Origin: Chloroflexota bacterium
Lineage (GTDB): Bacteria > Chloroflexota > UBA11872 > VXOZ01
DNA: 64,000 bases
Assembly: GCA_958295775.1 (NCBI GenBank)
Contig: CATQHC010000009.1
Span: 62,001-126,000, forward strand
Reading direction: 5' to 3'
Below the pieces are notes generated by a model. The model was not told where the DNA came from. It searched no databases and worked only from the letters and a program-made list of their open reading frames with translations. Shown here one piece after another: positions 52,541 through 61,672 of the stretch; position 1 is the stretch's first letter, and each line of letters starts with the position of its first letter. The translations under genes were made by a program, and so were the position numbers.

Positions 52541-53902
52541 ATGACAGGCCAGCTTTGCGCCGGCGCCGCAACTGCCAACTTGACACCCTGGCTGGACATT
52601 GCCCTCTGCGGCGGCTTTGCGCAACGGCAGGCAACAGACGTACATGACGAAATACAAGCGAAGGCGCTGGTGCTGGATGACGGCGAGAATAGAATTGGCG
52701 TCGTCGTCTGCGACTTTGTCTGCATGCCCCGGGGCATTGCCGATGCGGTAAAGGAGCGCGTAGCGGAGCGCAGCGGCATCCCGCCCAGCCACCTGCTTAT
52801 CTGCGCTACCCATACCCATAGCGGACCCGCGGTGAGGACTGCGCTCGGCGTGAACGAAGACCCGGCATATGTAGCGCAGGTACCGGCCAAGATTGCGGAT
52901 GCGGTGCAACTGGCAGTAAACGGGCTGCGTCCCGCGCGCATCGGCTGGGGTGAAGCGCAGGAAGATCGCGTCAGCTTCAACCGGCGTTGGTGGATGAATG
53001 ACGGCACCGTGGAGATGATTCCCGGGGTTGGGAATCCCAACAGTGTGGGGCCCGCAGGCGCCATTGATCCGGCGCTGACCTTCCTGTACTTGGAAGACTT
53101 GGCAGGGACGCCGCTGGCCCTATTTGCCACCTTTGCGCTCCACTACGTCGGCACCGACTCGCCAACGGCACTCTCTGCCGACTACTACGGTCACTTCACT
53201 GCGAAATTGCAGCGCGTGCTCGGCCCGCAGTGCCTGCCCATTCTCCAAAACGGCACGTCAGGCGACATCAATAACAATGACTATAGCGGACGGCGGAAAT
53301 GGGACGATAGCGGGCATGCCCAAGCGCGCAAGATGGCCGCGGTGCTCGCGGGACACGTCCTTCGCGAGACGCAACTTCTCGAACTGCATGACTCGTGCCC
53401 ATTGGCTGCCGTGCTGGAGACCGTTCCCTACACACGCAAGCGCATTACGGCTGAAGATATCAACACTGCCCGCCAAATCCTAGAAGACCCCACCGCATTC
53501 ACCTACACGTCCGGCCCCTTTAGCTGGGTGGTCGGTCAGCCGGTATGGAAGAAGCACATCGAAGTCTATGCGCAAGCATGTATAGACCTCGCAGCAATGC
53601 CGGAGGTCTTGGATACGCGAGTACAATCGCTCCGGGTTGGGGATGCTGCTCTGGTGGCGCTGCCCGGCGAGATCTTTGCCGCCACGGGCCTAAAAATTAA
53701 GGGGCAGAGCCCCTTCCGCCCCACGCTCGTCGCTGAACTTGCCAATGACTACTTGGGGTATATATGCACGCAAGAGGCGCTGGAACAGCAAGGCGGCTAT
53801 GAAACCTGGGCCTCCCCGCACTCCATCGCCGCATCAGGCACGGCCGAGCAGCTTGCCGCTGTTGCCAGCCGGCAACTTGCCGGCCTCTGGGAACTCACCT
53901 AG
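52541..53902 (+). CDS. Neutral/alkaline ceramidase-like protein, copy 1
   Basis: 453 aa, related to the N-terminal zinc domain of neutral/alkaline ceramidase. The opening AGAATANLTPWLDIALCGGF is typical, as are ALVLDDGENRIGVVVCDFVC and the zinc motif ICATHTHSGPAVR. A further His lies in FALHYVGTDS, and the QNGTSGDINNND loop sits where ceramidase has its NxGDxSP serine region. It has no signal peptide and no C-terminal Ig-like domain, so it is shorter than true ceramidases (~640 aa). It is probably a cytoplasmic metal-dependent amidase with an unknown substrate. Homologue of 54884-56242. ATG 52541 is chosen; GTG 52523 is possible. Confidence 0.82.
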   Translation: MTGQLCAGAATANLTPWLDIALCGGFAQRQATDVHDEIQAKALVLDDGENRIGVVVCDFVCMPRGIADAVKERVAERSGIPPSHLLICATHTHSGPAVRTALGVNEDPAYVAQVPAKIADAVQLAVNGLRPARIGWGEAQEDRVSFNRRWWMNDGTVEMIPGVGNPNSVGPAGAIDPALTFLYLEDLAGTPLALFATFALHYVGTDSPTALSADYYGHFTAKLQRVLGPQCLPILQNGTSGDINNNDYSGRRKWDDSGHAQARKMAAVLAGHVLRETQLLELHDSCPLAAVLETVPYTRKRITAEDINTARQILEDPTAFTYTSGPFSWVVGQPVWKKHIEVYAQACIDLAAMPEVLDTRVQSLRVGDAALVALPGEIFAATGLKIKGQSPFRPTLVAELANDYLGYICTQEALEQQGGYETWASPHSIAASGTAEQLAAVASRQLAGLWELT

Positions 53903-53969
53903 ACAGTGAGTCCGCCACATGCCGCACCTGTGCGCACGGAAAAGAGCCGTGGGGATGGAACCCCAGCAG

Positions 53970-54620
53970 CTATGCCATCGGGTGCATGGAGAGCGCCAGC
54001 GACGCCTCGATGTTCCACACCACCTGGGAGACCGCCTGGCCGATAAGGTCAAGCTTGCGTACCTGCTCGATGCGCGTAGCGGCGAGCTTCAATTCCTGCT
54101 TGGACAATAGGGTCCGAAAGATGCCGCATGCGTCTGCCAGGCAGATGATCACGATGTCGCGCGGGTCGGGAATGACGTCGCTAAAGAGCACTTCCATGAT
54201 CCGCAGCTTCACTTCGCGCTCGGCTTTGCCGTCGACGATTGGATAGCGGCGCGAACGGAACACCCAGAGGAAGCGATCGTCGCGACTTTCCAAAATGCCA
54301 TGCGTGATGAGTCTCTTCATCGCTTTATCGCGAATCGAGTACGCATTCTCAGCCGTGTGTTCGATCCAATGGCAGATGTCGTGCACGTCGGTTGCTTGCG
54401 TGATGCTCTCCAGGGTTGGGTCGAGCAAGTCGTCCCCGATCGGGGTCGGGTCCAGCAAGGTGAGCCGCTTCGGATCGGTGTCGATCCGGTCTTCCAGGGC
54501 AATGTCCATTAGCACCGCCCCTGCCAAAGCATATCGCAGGGACCACTCGGGAATGTGCGCGAATTCTCCGCTCTCATCATCGAGAAGGAGCAGCATGATT
54601 TCTTCAGCAAATCTCAACAT
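53970..54620 (-). CDS. GPP34 (GOLPH3-like) family protein
   Basis: 216 aa. The all-helical GPP34 pattern is clear: LRFAEEIMLLLLDDESGEFA, ALAGAVLMDIALEDRIDTD, PIGDDLLDPTLESI and a beta-hairpin-like GILESRDDRFLWVFRSRRYP. The C-terminal AATRIEQVRKLDLIGQAVSQ is also typical. Eukaryotic GOLPH3/Vps74 binds phosphatidylinositol 4-phosphate. The role of bacterial members, mostly actinobacterial, is unknown. AAGGA lies 9 bases before ATG. It is on the opposite strand between the two ceramidase-like genes. Confidence 0.82.
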   Translation of the reverse strand: MLRFAEEIMLLLLDDESGEFAHIPEWSLRYALAGAVLMDIALEDRIDTDPKRLTLLDPTPIGDDLLDPTLESITQATDVHDICHWIEHTAENAYSIRDKAMKRLITHGILESRDDRFLWVFRSRRYPIVDGKAEREVKLRIMEVLFSDVIPDPRDIVIICLADACGIFRTLLSKQELKLAATRIEQVRKLDLIGQAVSQVVWNIEASLALSMHPMA

Positions 54621-54883
54621 TGGCGATATTCCTTACTACTCTGTAGGGTTTGAAAACATCGTAAGACGTTGGCGTATCGGTTGTCAATGGTGCGCTCGTG
54701 CTACCCGATAAACTAAGCTGCGAGCCTAATGAATTTGCCCGCCAGTGTCGTGACAGGCTTGTATTCCGTCAGTAAACGGGATCGGGATTAGGAATCTCTG
54801 CCCATTCCGTTTGACATCATTCTACGCTATACTTGCGTCTACAATAGGCAAGTCCGGGCAAGCGAACAGAAGGAGTGACGCTC

Positions 54884-56242
54884 GTGAGTACATCACTGCA
54901 GGCCGGCGCTGCCACGGCGAATATCACACCGTGGCTGGGCATAGAGGTGCCGGGAAGCCATCGCACGCGCTACGCCGAGCATGTCGACGACGAACTCTTG
55001 GCCAAGGCGTTGGTGCTAGACAATGGAGAGACGCGCATTGCGCTGGTCACATGCGACCTCATCGTGATGCCCCAAGGGATGGCGGACCGAGCCAAAGAGC
55101 GCATCGCCGCGCGCTGTGACATTCCTCCCGAAAACGTCATGATAAACGCCACGCATACCCATACGGCCGCCGGCGTTGCCGATCTCCTCGGCACCGGCGA
55201 GGACAAAGCCTATGTCGAGTGGGCGCCGCTCAAGATGGCAGACGCCGTGGAAATTGCTACCCACCGCCTGCAGGCTGCGCGCATCGGCTTTGCCACTGCT
55301 CACGAGGACCGCATCTCGTTCAACCGCCGTTGGCACATGCGCGACGGCACCGTGCGCATGAACCCGGGCGCGGGTAGTCCCGATCTCGTTAAGCCAACCT
55401 ATCCCAAAGATCCAGAAGTCACCATGCTCTATGTGGAAGGGACAGACGGCCGGCCCATCGCCGCCGTTTCTAACTTTGTTCTGCATTATGTAGGCACAGA
55501 CAACGGCCTTGCCATTTCCGCAGACTACTTTGGGCACTTCCACCGGCTCATTCAACGCTACCTCGACCCGCAGTGCGTCGGCATGGTCTGGAACGGTACC
55601 TCGGGTGACATCAACAACAATGATTACAGCGGCAAGCGCAAGTGGACCGCGAGCGGCCACAAGCAAGCGATCAAGATGGCCAACGTCCTGGCCGGCCATC
55701 TCATCACTGAGATTCAACTCATGGACATGCAGGACGAACTTGAGCTTGGGGCGGCTGTCGGCACTTTTGAGTTCAATCGAAAGGACATCACTGACGAGGA
55801 CCTCGCCATGGCTGAGAAGATCCTGGCGGTTCCCGCGGGAACGTACTCAGATTACGATTCAGGACCGTTTAGCTGGGTGGTCGGTCAAACATTGCCGCAT
55901 CAACTTTCGGACGTTTATGCAGCTGAGTGCCAACGCTTGGCCAAAATGCCGCTCACGCACACCGCGCCGGTACAAGCCCTGCGGCTGGGTGACGCATCCA
56001 TTGTCGCGCTGCCCGGCGAAATATTCGTCGAATTCGGCTTGAACATCAAACAAAATTCTCCGGCTTCACCGCAGTTCGTCGTGAGCCTGGCAAACGGGTA
56101 CATTGGCTATGTCTGCACGGATAAAGCCCTAACCAATCACGGCGGCTACGAGACCTGGGCCGGGTACTCGTCACTGGGTGGGGTTGGCACCGGTCCCGCT
56201 ATGGAAGCGTGCGCAATGGAGCTGCTCGGCCGGTTATTCTAA
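54884..56242 (+). CDS. Neutral/alkaline ceramidase-like protein, copy 2
   Basis: 452 aa, colinear with the gene at 52541. Shared blocks are AGAATANITPWLGIEVPG, INATHTHTAAG (zinc site), the identical SFNRRW, FVLHYVGTDNG, NGTSGDINNNDYSGKRKW, SGPFSWVVGQ and NHGGYETWAG. The first copy has THTHSGP where this one has THTHTAA, so the substrate pocket probably differs. GTG 54884 is chosen because AAGGAG lies 8 bases upstream; GTG 54875 overlaps that site. It is followed by a Gfo/Idh gene after 166 bases, which suggests a shared pathway. The promoter is uncertain; TTGACA at 54811 has no well-spaced partner. Confidence 0.83.
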   Translation: MSTSLQAGAATANITPWLGIEVPGSHRTRYAEHVDDELLAKALVLDNGETRIALVTCDLIVMPQGMADRAKERIAARCDIPPENVMINATHTHTAAGVADLLGTGEDKAYVEWAPLKMADAVEIATHRLQAARIGFATAHEDRISFNRRWHMRDGTVRMNPGAGSPDLVKPTYPKDPEVTMLYVEGTDGRPIAAVSNFVLHYVGTDNGLAISADYFGHFHRLIQRYLDPQCVGMVWNGTSGDINNNDYSGKRKWTASGHKQAIKMANVLAGHLITEIQLMDMQDELELGAAVGTFEFNRKDITDEDLAMAEKILAVPAGTYSDYDSGPFSWVVGQTLPHQLSDVYAAECQRLAKMPLTHTAPVQALRLGDASIVALPGEIFVEFGLNIKQNSPASPQFVVSLANGYIGYVCTDKALTNHGGYETWAGYSSLGGVGTGPAMEACAMELLGRLF

Positions 56243-56408
56243 CGGTTGCCGTGGTCGGCAAGACCGGCCAAGTTGAATCCTTGATTGGGTAAGGTCAATG
56301 TACATTTTGTCTTCCCAAGAGTAGGCGGAGTAGCTGCCTGGGTGTTGCGTGGACGCATGAGGATTTCAGATAAATCGTAGTTTTGAGCAAGAGCAGCGAG
56401 AGGAGCAC

Positions 56409-57503
56409 ATGAGCATGAACGAAAGCAAGATTCGCATCGCAGTCATCGGCTGCGGCGGCATTAGCACCGGGCACATCAATGCCTATGCCCGCATGAGCGA
56501 AGCCTGTGAGCTGACCTACTGCGTGGACGTGGATGAGGAGAAGGCTAAGGCCGAGGCGGAGCGCACCGGCGCCAAATGGTCGACGGACTATCTGTCGATC
56601 CTCGATGAGGTGGATGCCGTAGACATTTGCACACCGCCCCATCTCCACGCCGAGATGAGCCTGGCCGCAATGCACCGGGGCAAGCATGTGCTTACCGAGA
56701 AGGTCATGGCGACGACGCTCGAAGACGCCGACGAGATGATCCGCGTGGCTGACGAGAAAGACGTCAAGCTCATGGTGGCGTATGTCACTCGCTTTCAACC
56801 CATCTGGCAGAAACTGAACGAGCAGGTCACCGGCGGCGCGCTGGGGCAACCCTACATGGCCCAAGTACGCACGGAAGACAATATGGCGAATCCGGCAGGG
56901 TGGCGCAAGTCGTGGAAGACCTTCCCCATGGGCTGCCTCCTCAGCCACGGTTGTCACTACGTCGACCAGATGATCTGGAACTTAGGCGACGTCGTGCAGG
57001 CCACCTGCCTGAGCGACGATCGTTTCCGCAAGGACACCCTTGGCCGCGAGGATACGGCAGTCTCAATCTACCGCTTTGCCAACGGCGCCTTGGGCAACTA
57101 CGTGGCATCCTGGGGCACCAAGCATAGCGACTGCCATCTGCGCTTCGCGGTCTACCTGGAAGGCGGAGAGCTAATCCTCAGCTACGATCCGGATGGCGTG
57201 CGCCGCCTGACACTCTGGCAAGCGGGCGACAAGGAAGGCACGCTGCTTATGGAAGACGATCCCAGTAAGGCCGACCTGATGGATGCGTTCAGCGCCCGCA
57301 AGAACTTCTCCGGCGAGTGCGAACACTTCATCGACTGCATCGTGAACGACAAGACGCCGCTCACCGACGGCGTCGAGTCGAAGAAGTCGATGGAAGCCAT
57401 CATCGCCGCCTACCATGGCGAGGACTACGGCATTATTGCCGACTTGCCCCTCGAAAACGTGCGGCCCCAGATGATCTGGCGCAGGACGGACGAGGTCTGG
57501 TAG
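56409..57503 (+). CDS. Gfo/Idh/MocA family oxidoreductase
   Basis: 364 aa NAD(P)-dependent sugar or inositol oxidoreductase. Rossmann motif VIGCGGISTGHINAYARM, then CVDVDEEKAKAEAERTGAKW, AVDICTPPHLHAEMSLAAM and the usual EKP signature as EKVMATTLEDADEM. The catalytic D/H region reads GCHYVDQMIWNLGDVV. GAGAGGAGC lies just before ATG 56409. Together with the upstream hydrolases it probably oxidises a released sugar-like moiety; this is inferred from context. Confidence 0.9.
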   Translation: MSMNESKIRIAVIGCGGISTGHINAYARMSEACELTYCVDVDEEKAKAEAERTGAKWSTDYLSILDEVDAVDICTPPHLHAEMSLAAMHRGKHVLTEKVMATTLEDADEMIRVADEKDVKLMVAYVTRFQPIWQKLNEQVTGGALGQPYMAQVRTEDNMANPAGWRKSWKTFPMGCLLSHGCHYVDQMIWNLGDVVQATCLSDDRFRKDTLGREDTAVSIYRFANGALGNYVASWGTKHSDCHLRFAVYLEGGELILSYDPDGVRRLTLWQAGDKEGTLLMEDDPSKADLMDAFSARKNFSGECEHFIDCIVNDKTPLTDGVESKKSMEAIIAAYHGEDYGIIADLPLENVRPQMIWRRTDEVW

Positions 57504-57542
57504 GACGGTTCGCAATTCAGCGGCGATAGGACAAATGGCAAT

Positions 57543-57646
57543 GTAGGGGCGGTAGGACTGAAATCGATGTAGGGCCAGTTCGCGAACCGCCCGCCAACAA
57601 ACGCCATTGCAATGAGAAGTAGGGGCACGACATGTCGTGCCCCTAC
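57543..57646. repeat. Palindromic repeat region including dispersed palindrome copy 2
   Basis: 57619-57646 is a perfect 28-base palindrome with arms GTAGGGGCACGACA/TGTCGTGCCCCTAC, matching the element at 12254-12281 in its outer 12 bases. Just before it, 57543-57594 holds degenerate pieces of the related GTAGGGGCGG...GTTCGCGAAC (57578-57587, perfect 10-base palindrome)...CCGCCC type. It lies between the convergent Gfo/Idh and dGTPase genes and could stop transcription from both sides. Confidence 0.8.
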
Positions 57647-57736
57647 GCGTTTCGACTGACCAAGAAGAATCTGCGAACAGCACCCAACCGCGGCAAGAAA
57701 AAGGCAACCCCTACAAACGCGAGTTGGCCCAGTTGC

Positions 57737-58996
57737 TTACACCAGCGGGTCGAGGATGCTCTCGTAGCCGGGAACGAAAAGACGTTGGAACGCGCGTTCC
57801 GCTTGAAAATCCGTCATGGTCGCTAGGTAGTCGCAGGCCACGCGACGGCGAGTGACGTCGTCCCTCGCCCCATAGAAGTGTTCCTGGAACTCCAAAGGGT
57901 ACATGGCCGCACTCTCTTCATTTTGAAAGACGTCGAACAGGCGGTCCACCATGTGGTGGGCGCGGTACGCGAGAGTTGTAACCCGTGGTTCCGCGAACAC
58001 TAATACGAATGCCACCTGTTTCAGCACCTCGCAGCGCCGTTCCTGCGCATCTGGCACCATGATTCCGAACCGGTAGCGCTCAGAGAGGCGCTCCCGCCAA
58101 CCCAAGCGGGGCGCAGCCTGAGCGCAGCGCACAGACTCATTGATCAAGCGCGAGGTCAAGTCCTTCAAGGCCGCGCGCGCGTGACGCGGTGTCGGCAGCT
58201 CTTCTAGTTCGATTAGTCGCGCCGCGAGCCAGTCGAGCTCTTGCACAATTTCGGCAGCCGACCATTTTTTCCCGCGTTCTTCCGCGCCTTCCCGCACCCG
58301 CGTGATGACGGCGTCCTGGTTCGAGGGGCGCCGCAGGTGCTGGATGGTGATCATGCCCACGTGGATACCGTCTTCGAGGTCGTGCGCCGAGTAGGCTACG
58401 TCATCAGCCCAATCCATGATCTGGCACTCGAAGGATCGCTCCTCCGGCGAGCCCCGTTCACAGACCCACTCCAGCAACTGCGCGTCCTCGGCGTAGCAGA
58501 ACTTCCTTTGTTCGTGACGGGAGTCATAGATCTCCTTGTACTTGAGCAACCCGTCGAGCACACTCCGCGTGAGATTGAGCCCGGCATAGCGGTCAGACTT
58601 TACCTCTAGCTGCGTCAGAACCCGCAAATTCTGAGCATTGGCCTCAAAACCTCCATGCTCCGCCATGCGCGTCCGCAACACCTTTTCGCCGTAGTGACCG
58701 AATGGCGGATGGCCGATGTCGTGGGCGAGACTAATCGCCTCGACCAGCGTCGGATCAGCGCCCAACCTAACGGCGAGAGCCTTGCCGATCTGCGCCACCT
58801 CTAAGGAGTGGGTAAGTCGCGTACGAAAAAAATCACCGTAACGCACGCCAAATACCTGCGTCTTGCCCTGCAAGCGGCGGAACGCGGCACTGTGAATGAT
58901 TCGCCCGCGGTCCCGCTCGAACGCCACGCGATCGTCGGCAATCTTCCCTGCTTCGGGGTAGAGGCGCTCCTCGTCGTGAAGCGTGTAGGAGAGCAT
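57737..58996 (-). CDS. dgt: Deoxyguanosinetriphosphate triphosphohydrolase-like protein
   Basis: HD-domain dNTPase, 419 aa, releasing triphosphate from dNTPs. Motifs: SAAFRRLQGKTQVFGVRYGD, FFRTRLTHSLEVAQIGKALA (His), the core LAHDIGHPPFGHYGEKVL (HD), EANAQNLRVLTQLE and the final Asp in MDWADDVAYSAHDLEDGI. The length fits the ~400-aa dGTPase-like group rather than E. coli Dgt (505 aa). The start is ATG 58996 with a poor ribosome site. Confidence 0.93.
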   Translation of the reverse strand: MLSYTLHDEERLYPEAGKIADDRVAFERDRGRIIHSAAFRRLQGKTQVFGVRYGDFFRTRLTHSLEVAQIGKALAVRLGADPTLVEAISLAHDIGHPPFGHYGEKVLRTRMAEHGGFEANAQNLRVLTQLEVKSDRYAGLNLTRSVLDGLLKYKEIYDSRHEQRKFCYAEDAQLLEWVCERGSPEERSFECQIMDWADDVAYSAHDLEDGIHVGMITIQHLRRPSNQDAVITRVREGAEERGKKWSAAEIVQELDWLAARLIELEELPTPRHARAALKDLTSRLINESVRCAQAAPRLGWRERLSERYRFGIMVPDAQERRCEVLKQVAFVLVFAEPRVTTLAYRAHHMVDRLFDVFQNEESAAMYPLEFQEHFYGARDDVTRRRVACDYLATMTDFQAERAFQRLFVPGYESILDPLV

Positions 58997-59230
58997 AGTG
59001 ATTCTGAAAATGCCTTACGTTGTGAACAAAGTGCGATAAATGGACAGCTTACGCTTCTCGCTTGCTCATGTGAGTACCGACTTAACGATAGACCGCCGCG
59101 GCAAGTTCCGACAAGACCTGCAGTCTGCGCAACCTGTTGGTCGCGACGTTTGCTATTCGTTGTTCAAGGCCCTTACTTATATTTTTGACAGGAATTTCAT
59201 AGTCGATAATCAATACTCGATCTCCACCGC

Positions 59231-59419
59231 TTGGTATACCACTGGTCGATAGAAGGGCGCGACTACATGGTCACACCGGACGCCGGCGCATTCTGGAGCG
59301 CCGCCAGCGAACCGTTTGGACCGATGTTTACGGGCGAAACTACCGTGCAAGAGGCGATGCGCGCCTCTGCCAATGCCGCGAACGAGGTCTTTGCCGCACG
59401 GCCAGAGGAACTCAAGTAG
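59231..59419 (+). pseudogene. C-terminal remnant of an extracellular solute-binding protein
   Basis: 62 codons from 59231 read like the last helices of a family-1 sugar-binding protein: AGAFWSAASEPFGPMFTGET, then TVQEAMRASANAANEVF. The segment carries the aromatic and TVQEA boxes usual at that end. No ribosome site precedes it and no N-terminal domain is found upstream in any frame, so it is probably a decayed fragment. It could also be a chance open frame. A hairpin follows 64 bases downstream, as expected for the end of an old gene. The remaining ~230 bases upstream hold no coding signal. Confidence 0.45.
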
Positions 59420-59482
59420 CATATGCCTGCGTACGCTTCAGGATTTCCCCCTTGTGTGAACGGGGAATCGCAGAAGAGAATT

Positions 59483-59518
59483 AGAGAAGGGGTACGCGCA
59501 TTCACGTACCCCTTCTCT
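59483..59518 (+). terminator. Hairpin between SBP remnant and symporter gene
   Basis: The 14-base stem AGAGAAGGGGTACG/CGTACCCCTTCTCT has an 8-base loop and is followed by ATTCCTTG. The T-tract is weak. It is likely a terminator left from the broken upstream gene. Confidence 0.5.
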
Positions 59519-59642
59519 ATTCCTTGAAACCGCTGCAACAGCCGTTAGCCCCTTCAATCTGATTATGTGCCGTGACCCCAATCTAACCTAGTAAGGACGT
59601 AGACTGGGGCGCGATACTCCGAGAACTGTTTTTTTTTGAAGC

Positions 59643-59671
59643 TTGACAGGAGTGCAGACATCCCATATCCT
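59643..59671 (+). promoter_or_regulatory. Promoter of the sodium:solute symporter gene
   Basis: Consensus TTGACA (59643-59648), a 17-base spacer, then TATCCT (59666-59671), 49 bases before the GTG start. A run of ten T (about 59629-59638) lies just upstream and may curve the DNA or end an upstream transcript. Confidence 0.5.
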
Positions 59672-59720
59672 ATACGCACTTTTTGTAGTACAGAGTTGTA
59701 GTGCATAAGGAAGAAGTGCC

Positions 59721-61235
59721 GTGACCTCACTAGACCAAACACTCCTCCTATTCTTCATCGTCTATGTCCTGGCGGTGATAGGCATATCGCTCTACCGCAC
59801 CAACCAGGCGCAAGAGATGGCGGACCACGTGCTTGCGGGCCGGCGGGTGGGCGCTATTACCACGGGCCTGAGCGCCAGTTCCTCACTGGAGCGGGGTTGG
59901 GCGCTCTTCATCTTGCCTGCAATCGCATTCGGGTTTCGTTACTTGGTTGTCGGCATGGCAATCGCGATAATACTGGGCCTATGGGCGTCCTGGAAATTGA
60001 TCGGACCCCGGCTGCGCCGCTATACATTCGCGGCCCAAAATGCGCTCACGCTGCCGGAATTCTTGGAGCGGCGCTTCATTGACCGCACCGGTGTCTTACG
60101 CGTACTTGCGGCCATCCTCACGCTGCTCTTCGTTCTCTTCTATGTGAGCGCGGGCATCATGGCCGGCGGCATTCTCTTCAATATTGCGTTTGGTGTGAGC
60201 ACTGCCGTTGGTGGGCTCATTACTATTCTCGTAGTGCTGGCGTACATCTTTATCGGCGGTTACGTGGTGGTCGCGCGCACGGATGTATTTCAGAGCATAA
60301 TCACGTTGGTTGGCGTGGTGGTCCTCGCTGTTGCCGTGTACGTGGTCATTGACAACCCGACTGCAGGCATCGCAGACTCCTTTGGCGATACCTTTAGTAC
60401 CATTGGCGAAAGAGTGAATGTATTCCTCTTTGCGCTCTTCTTGGTGGCGACAGTGCAAGGAGCGTTTGGCGCGCAGCGGCTGTTGCAGCGCTTCATGGCA
60501 GCCGAGAGCGAATCCATAATGGATACCAGCCGCAGATTAAGCACGCTGTGGATCTTCATCATCTTTGCCTTCAGCGTCGTTCTCGGACTTTTCGCCGAGA
60601 ACGCCTTGCCGCAAGGGGGAATTCGCCTTGTTATGTCCGGCGGTTCTGCAAGTGAGAATGGGATTCAGTTCTTCTACTGGTTGGCAGAGCTCATTGATAG
60701 CCCCATCCTGGGCGCTATTGCCCTCACCGCCGTCGTCGCTGCGGTGATGAGCACGATCGACTCGCAGATGCTCATTGGCGCCAGTGTTGCCGCTTCCGAC
60801 CTGCCGCTCGTACGCAGGTATGCGCAGCGCAAGCGCTTTGAATTCGTCCTAGGCGCCTACATGCGTGTCTGGATCGGCCGCCTGATGCTGATTCTCATCG
60901 GTGTCGTGGCCTGGCTGCTTGCGTTGAGCCAGCCCAACTCAATCGTCACCTTTCTGGTTTACGCCTGGTTGGGCACGGGCTGTACTTTCGGGCCGGTTGT
61001 CTTCCTGTCACTCTTTTGGCGCCGGTTCAACCTCTATGGCGCGATGGCCGCCCTCATTGCAGGCGGACTCTTGACCCTTGTGTGCGCGTTCATGGATGTC
61101 AGATTCATAGTCTTTGGCGTACTTTCACTCGGCGTATTGCCGATTGCCGTGCTGGTCACATTGGTCACCAAGGCGCCGTCCGCCGAGGTGCAAGAGTCGT
61201 TCGAACAGTCTCTGGTCAAGACCGAATCCGCGTAG
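59721..61235 (+). CDS. Sodium:solute symporter family protein (SSS, PutP-like)
   Basis: 504 aa with about 13 membrane helices. It has the SSS family layout: VLAGRRVGAITTGLSASSSL (helix-1/2 sodium-site region), LTLPEFLERRFIDRTG, GGYVVVARTDVFQSIITLVG and GAIALTAVVAAVMSTIDSQM, with the signature-like ASVAASDLPLVRRY. It imports an organic solute with Na+; related members carry proline, pantothenate or sugars and acids. GTG 59721 follows AAGGAAGAAG. It is the only complete solute importer in the right-hand block and plausibly feeds the neighbouring catabolic enzymes. Confidence 0.9.
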   Translation: MTSLDQTLLLFFIVYVLAVIGISLYRTNQAQEMADHVLAGRRVGAITTGLSASSSLERGWALFILPAIAFGFRYLVVGMAIAIILGLWASWKLIGPRLRRYTFAAQNALTLPEFLERRFIDRTGVLRVLAAILTLLFVLFYVSAGIMAGGILFNIAFGVSTAVGGLITILVVLAYIFIGGYVVVARTDVFQSIITLVGVVVLAVAVYVVIDNPTAGIADSFGDTFSTIGERVNVFLFALFLVATVQGAFGAQRLLQRFMAAESESIMDTSRRLSTLWIFIIFAFSVVLGLFAENALPQGGIRLVMSGGSASENGIQFFYWLAELIDSPILGAIALTAVVAAVMSTIDSQMLIGASVAASDLPLVRRYAQRKRFEFVLGAYMRVWIGRLMLILIGVVAWLLALSQPNSIVTFLVYAWLGTGCTFGPVVFLSLFWRRFNLYGAMAALIAGGLLTLVCAFMDVRFIVFGVLSLGVLPIAVLVTLVTKAPSAEVQESFEQSLVKTESA

Positions 61236-61311
61236 GCGCATACCGGGATTGACGCCCACTAGGGTAGGACGAGCTTTGCCTCGAGAGCTCTGGCAGCGGA
61301 TGTGACGACAA

Positions 61312-61344
61312 GAGGGCGCTGTAGGCCGATTCCACAGCGCCCTC
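61312..61344 (+). terminator. Hairpin downstream of the symporter gene
   Basis: 11-base stem GAGGGCGCTGT/ACAGCGCCCTC with an 11-base loop, 77 bases after the stop. No T-tract follows. The rest of the 437-base gap before the kelch gene shows no coding signal. Confidence 0.45.
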
Positions 61345-61672
61345 GGATGTAAAACCGGAGCCAAGCAAGCGGGGCTTCAGCCAAGTCTTGGCAACCCGAC
61401 CGCTTCCAGGCGCAGCAGCGAACGGAGCTTCTGGCCCGCAACCGGGGTACCGCACGCAACACTGAGGCAGCCGCGCAGATCGAATCGACCAATACACGGA
61501 AAGCACACGCAGGGCGCACAGAACGAGACACTCGGCTCGCGCGCTTTGTTTTCCTAACCCCCTTCAAGGAAGATGATCAACCACGCTCCCAGGCACTTCA
61601 AGCCCCTCTTGTCTGATATTGTATTCACAGCCGGCAGGCCCCAAACCGCAGCGCGCAGAAACGAGGTAGAAG

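Noticed and set aside
54811-54845. TTGACA with TATACT or TACAAT before ceramidase-like copy 2
   Set aside because: The spacers are 11 and 23 bases, outside the usual 15-19, so I did not call a promoter.
59626-59640. Run of ten T as a terminator
   Set aside because: No stable hairpin directly precedes it. It lies just upstream of a TTGACA promoter and is better viewed as part of that control region.
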